Below are positions 6,441 through 8,923 of a DNA stretch of 8,923 nucleotides, one piece after another. How positions within the stretch are numbered: position 1 is the stretch's first letter; the number at the start of each line of letters is the position of its first letter. Origin of the DNA: Gaiellasilicea sp046594445 (lineage in GTDB: Bacteria; Actinomycetota; Thermoleophilia; Gaiellales; Gaiellaceae); contig JBKJSM010000133.1 of the NCBI GenBank assembly GCA_046594445.1, positions 1-8,923 of the forward strand, read 5' to 3'. A program made the position numbers and the translations under genes. Under the pieces are notes generated by a model. That model did not search any database. It was not told the origin of the DNA and was given only the letters and a program-made list of their open reading frames with translations.

Positions 6441-7370
6441 ATGAAGAAGGTCATTGCACTGGCGGCGCTCGGGGCCGTCGTCCTCACCGCGGCCGCGACG
6501 GCGGGCGTGAGCGCGCTCAGGGGCACGGTCACGGTGGACGGGTCGAGCACCGTCGGCCCGTATGCCATCGCGGCCGCCGAGGGATTCCAGAAGAAGAATT
6601 CGAAGGCTCGCGTTACCGTCGGCATCTCCGGCACGGGCGGCGGTTTCGAGCGCTTCTGCCGCGGTGAGATCGACCTCGCGAATGCGTCCCGCGGGATGAA
6701 GAACTCCGAGGCGATCAGGTGCCGCGACGCCGGCGTCAAGTGGGTCGCGTTCACGGTCGCGAACGACGGCATCTCGGTCGTCGCCAGCAAGCAGAACACG
6801 TGGGCGGACTGCCTCACCACCGCCGAGCTGAAGTTGATCTGGAACACCGGCTCGAAGGTCAAGAGCTGGAGCGACGTCCGCTCGGGCTTCCCGGACGTGC
6901 CGCTCAAGCTCTTCGGCCCCGGCACCGACTCGGGCACGTTCGACTTCTTCACCGAGAAGATCAACGGCAAGTCGAAGGCGAGCCGCTCCGACTATCTGGC
7001 GACCGAGGACGACAACGTGATCGTCCAGGGCGTCCAGGGCGAGCGTGGCGGGCTCGGCTACTTCGGCTTCTCGTACTACGAGGAGAACGCGGACAAGCTG
7101 AAGCTGATCAAGATCGATGCCGGCAATGGTTGCGTCGCGCCGAGCGTCGTCGCCGTCCAGAAGGCGCAGTACAAGCCGCTGTCGCGACCGCTCTTCATCT
7201 ACGCGAAGCGCGACTCGTTCAAGCGGCCGGTCGTGGCGGGTTACATCGGCTACATCTTCAACAACGAGAGGGCAATCGCGAAGAAGTCCGGCTTCATCGC
7301 GCTCACCGACCGGCAGCTGAAGAAGGCGCGCTACCAGTACCTGCAGGCGCTCAAGGCGAACAACACCTAA
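6441..7370 (+). CDS. pstS: Second phosphate-binding protein PstS, non-lipoprotein form
   Basis: A 309-residue paralogue of the first PstS. It shares VDGSSTVGP (32-40), ISGTGGGFERFCRGE (62-76), NASR (81-84), LFGPGTDSGTFDFF (157-170) and GGLGYFGFSYYEEN (203-216), plus the four cysteines (73, 94, 124, 231). It differs in two ways: the signal peptide (MKKVIALAALGAVV, then an Ala-rich stretch) has no lipobox cysteine, so the protein is probably released by signal peptidase I or held as a membrane anchor; and it is rich in Lys/Arg where the first copy is acidic. The ATG at 6441 is chosen for GGGAGAG at 6432-6438 just upstream; an in-frame GTG at 6420 would put seven polar residues before the signal peptide. 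It lies outside the tight operon, behind its own PHO-box-like array, and before a strong hairpin. It could be an alternative receptor for PstCAB or a secreted phosphate scavenger. Confidence 0.94.
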   Translation: MKKVIALAALGAVVLTAAATAGVSALRGTVTVDGSSTVGPYAIAAAEGFQKKNSKARVTVGISGTGGGFERFCRGEIDLANASRGMKNSEAIRCRDAGVKWVAFTVANDGISVVASKQNTWADCLTTAELKLIWNTGSKVKSWSDVRSGFPDVPLKLFGPGTDSGTFDFFTEKINGKSKASRSDYLATEDDNVIVQGVQGERGGLGYFGFSYYEENADKLKLIKIDAGNGCVAPSVVAVQKAQYKPLSRPLFIYAKRDSFKRPVVAGYIGYIFNNERAIAKKSGFIALTDRQLKKARYQYLQALKANNT

Positions 7371-7386
7371 GCGCCACCCGCCTGCA

Positions 7387-7418
7387 CGATGGAGCGCCCC
7401 GACCGGGGCGCTCCGTCG
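7387..7418. terminator. Long GC-rich hairpin between convergent genes, likely bidirectional terminator
   Basis: Bases 7387-7400 (CGATGGAGCGCCCC) pair with 7405-7418 (GGGGCGCTCCGTCG) around the loop GACC. The inner 10 bp are perfect and one T-G wobble lies in the outer 4 bp, giving 14 pairs. It starts 16 bp after the second pstS stop and ends 9 bp before the stop of the leftward Rieske gene. Only a short TTT follows on the plus strand, yet the stem is the strongest in the window and is ideally placed to end both transcripts. Confidence 0.75.
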
Positions 7419-7427
7419 TTTACCGCT

Positions 7428-8486
7428 TCACGCCAGCGCCTCCAGCAGGAGAGCCTGGAAGTGCGCGATCAACTGCTCGGACTCGGCCATCAGCCGGCCG
7501 TGGTCGAGGAGGCCGCCGTTCAGGCCCTTCTGCACCCGCTCAACGAGGACCGTGTCCTCGGCTCCGACCTGGTCGTCGAAGGCGAGCATGTCGTCGATCC
7601 AGGCCTGGTCGACGTCCGGGCCGACGAAGTAGTCGAGGAACCGCGCCGTGCGCTCCGGGCCGACGGGGACGATCGGGCCGATCGAGAGGTTCGGGTGACC
7701 GGGCATCACGTTCAGCGTCACGTTCGGCCAGAGGAAGTGGAACTGGCCGCGCTCGATCGCCCCGCGAGGGTCGAAGTCGCCCTTCCACGCCGCGCGAACC
7801 GGCCCGTACTGCGTCGAGAACGTCGAGCTCTGCTCGAGCAGGTAAGCCTCCTCCGAGACGTCGACGACCTTCGAGAAGGCCGGGTGCGCGATCTGGCAGT
7901 GGTAGCACTCGAGGAAGTTCTCGGCGCACACCTTCCAGTTCGCGTCGTACTCGCCGCTCGAGCGCTTGAGGAAGCGGAGGCCGTCGAGGTCGAGGCCGGA
8001 GGCGGCGACGAGCTCGGGCAGCTCCCCGAGCGTGTCCGCGAGCGGGGCCGCCTCGCCGTCCGGGTTGACGAAGACGAACGGCCCCCAGGACTCGACCGCA
8101 ACGGGGACGAGCCCGAGCGCCGACTTGTCGAACCCGGGCTCGCGCTCGGAGCGCGGAGCAGCGCGCAGCGAGCCGTCGAGGCCGTACGTCCACGCGTGGT
8201 AGGGGCACTGGAGCGTCTCGCGGCGGCCCTCGCCCTCGCAGACGAGCGAGCCGCGATGGCGGCAGACGTTCAGGAACGCGCGCAGGCTCTCGTCCTTGTC
8301 CCGCACGACGACGATCGGGACGCCGCCCGCGTCGCAGGTGAAGAACGCGCCCGCCTCGGCGACCTGGTCGACGCGTCCCGCGTACTGCCACGCGCGCCGG
8401 AAGATCCGGTCGCGCTCGAGCCGGAGGACGGCTGGATCGGAGTACCAGTCGAAGGGGATCGTGCGGCCGTCGGCGAGCGTCGCCAT
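7428..8486 (-). CDS. Rieske non-heme iron oxygenase, alpha subunit (quaternary-amine type)
   Basis: A 352-residue oxygenase component. The Rieske [2Fe-2S] site is CRHRGS (C75, H77) plus CPYHAW (C94, H97). The catalytic mononuclear iron site is NWKVCAENFLECYHCQIAH, with ligands H196 and H201 and a third acidic ligand probably within 304-311 (DDQVGAED). The residue bridging the two metal centres between subunits, Asp in naphthalene-dioxygenase-type enzymes, is Glu here (E193), as in carnitine oxygenase CntA and related enzymes. FHFLWPNVTLNVMPGHPN also resembles that group. The substrate may therefore be a quaternary ammonium compound such as glycine betaine, carnitine or stachydrine, but it cannot be fixed from sequence. 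Such enzymes need a reductase, which is not in the window. ATG 8486 has no clear ribosome site; a TAGATT six bases upstream suggests a leaderless transcript. No link to the phosphate genes is evident. Confidence 0.9.
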   Translation of the reverse strand: MATLADGRTIPFDWYSDPAVLRLERDRIFRRAWQYAGRVDQVAEAGAFFTCDAGGVPIVVVRDKDESLRAFLNVCRHRGSLVCEGEGRRETLQCPYHAWTYGLDGSLRAAPRSEREPGFDKSALGLVPVAVESWGPFVFVNPDGEAAPLADTLGELPELVAASGLDLDGLRFLKRSSGEYDANWKVCAENFLECYHCQIAHPAFSKVVDVSEEAYLLEQSSTFSTQYGPVRAAWKGDFDPRGAIERGQFHFLWPNVTLNVMPGHPNLSIGPIVPVGPERTARFLDYFVGPDVDQAWIDDMLAFDDQVGAEDTVLVERVQKGLNGGLLDHGRLMAESEQLIAHFQALLLEALA

Positions 8487-8492
8487 CCGTGG

Positions 8493-8498
8493 AATCTA
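8493..8498 (-). promoter_or_regulatory. Candidate -10 element for a leaderless Rieske transcript
   Basis: On the minus strand TAGATT (8498 to 8493) fits the actinobacterial TAnnnT -10 pattern and lies six bases before ATG 8486. This is the spacing expected when transcription begins at the start codon, and it would explain the missing ribosome site. No good -35 is seen at 17-18 bp, so the call is tentative. Confidence 0.35.
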
Positions 8499-8513
8499 GC
8501 TCTCGTTCTAGAT
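8494..8513. repeat. Inverted repeat ATCTAG-8-CTAGAT upstream of the Rieske gene
   Basis: ATCTAG (8494-8499) and CTAGAT (8508-8513) form a perfect 6-bp inverted repeat with an 8-base spacer, in an AT-richer patch between the DUF1206 stop codon and the Rieske start. It overlaps both the candidate -10 and the TAG stop. It could be a regulator's operator or a weak hairpin; the short arms leave room for chance. Confidence 0.35.
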
Positions 8514-8923
8514 CTTGCGGTAGCGCGCCTGCACGAAGCAATAGCCCGCGTAGGCGAGCAGGCCGACCGCGACCGCGCCGAGCAGCACCCCGCCGTAGGG
8601 CGCCTGCGCGACCTCGAGCAGCGCGCCGTCGAGCCCGCGCGCCTTCTTCGGATCGAACTCCCACGCCGCCCGGACGAGGAAGGCGCCGATCAGGCCGAAG
8701 ACGACGAACCGCGCGAGATGGCCGAGGCGCCGATCCCCGTCGCGGCCTTCTCCTCGGCATCGCTCATCTTTCCTGTCTTCAACTTCTCGTTGAACTTGCC
8801 CGTGACCGCGCGGTAGCCGTTGAAGCCCGCCGTGCCGAGGAAGGCGAGCCCGACCGCGTAGACGAGGTAGCGGCCTCCCGGCCGGTCGAAGACGCCGGCC
8901 GTCGTCTGCTGCTCGCTGCCGCC
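8508..8923 (-). pseudogene. DUF1206 membrane protein, C-terminal part with a frameshift (5' end outside window)
   Basis: Two minus-strand frames join into one DUF1206-like sequence. From 8923 to about 8729 the protein reads GGSEQQTTAGVFDRPG, then helix YLVYAVGLAFLGTAGF, then NGYRAVTGKFNEKLKTG and MSDAEEKAATGIG. From about 8729 to the TAG at 8508 it continues in another frame as RLGHLARFVVFGLIGAFLV, RAAWEFDPKKARGLDG and helix YGGVLLGAVAVGLLAYAGY, ending CFVQARYRKI. Without a shift the first frame stops shortly after the junction. Restoring one base in GGGATCGGCGCCTC (about 8725-8737) would rejoin them without losing a residue. DUF1206 proteins are integral membrane proteins of unknown function with three two-helix repeats; the visible part would be the end of the second and the third. 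The gene is either a recent pseudogene or carries a sequencing/assembly error; a programmed shift is unlikely. Its stop lies 21 bp before the co-oriented Rieske gene. Confidence 0.75.

Noticed and set aside
7540..8760. Minus-strand 406-codon frame overlapping the Rieske gene
   Set aside because: It is another frame of the same strand, extremely Arg-rich, and carries none of the Rieske motifs.
7389..8816. 475-codon plus-strand frame over the Rieske and DUF1206 region
   Set aside because: It is antisense to a complete Rieske protein with all metal ligands, and its first codons lie in the terminator hairpin.
1..8923. Hidden novel defence system, mobile element, CRISPR array or RNA gene
   Set aside because: I looked for transposase or integrase motifs, spaced identical repeats and tRNA-like cloverleaf arms on both strands and saw none; every sizeable stretch is explained by the listed genes and short regulatory gaps.

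Overview
The window is very GC-rich DNA with dense, tightly packed genes and third codon positions that are almost all G or C. It contains a PASTA-domain protein, a DUF1206 membrane protein and PHO-box-like arrays of 11-bp repeats of the kind known from Streptomyces. Together these suggest a high-GC actinobacterium, perhaps Thermoleophilia (Gaiella or Solirubrobacter relatives). That placement is inference, because no rRNA or other marker gene is present.

Layout. At the left edge (1-303, +) is the C-terminal end of a PASTA-repeat protein, convergent with an OmpR-type response regulator (314-1009, -). The regulator is divergent from a soluble PAS-type histidine kinase (1065-2006, +). Behind the kinase runs a complete high-affinity phosphate uptake operon: pstS lipoprotein (2059-3042), pstC (3046-3975), pstA (3972-4811), pstB (4808-5677) and phoU (5678-6340). 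A second pstS, non-lipidated by sequence (6441-7370), follows after a 100-bp gap. A 14-bp-stem hairpin (7387-7418) separates this rightward block from two leftward genes: a Rieske non-heme iron oxygenase of the quaternary-amine type (7428-8486, -) and a DUF1206 membrane protein (8508 to the right edge, -) whose reading frame is broken by one missing base.

How it works together. The sensor kinase and regulator form a PhoR/PhoP (SenX3/RegX3-like) phosphate-starvation system sitting beside its presumed targets. Arrays of 11-bp direct repeats built on GTTCACC-like cores occur at three places: between the regulator and kinase (minus-strand polarity, reading toward the regulator), in front of the first pstS, and in front of the second pstS. 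Each lies 30-70 bp upstream of the start codon it reads toward, and two of them begin inside the 3' end of the preceding coding sequence. The simplest model is that the regulator activates its own gene and both pstS transcription units. PhoU and the Pst transporter would then feed phosphate status back to a kinase that has no membrane segment of its own.

I see no CRISPR array, tRNA, rRNA, insertion sequence or phage gene, and no gene-free stretch longer than about 100 bp. Most of the window is a well-known system. The points worth a second look are the coding-embedded PHO-box arrays, the divergent regulator/kinase arrangement, the membrane-free kinase, the two contrasting PstS proteins and the frameshifted DUF1206 gene.
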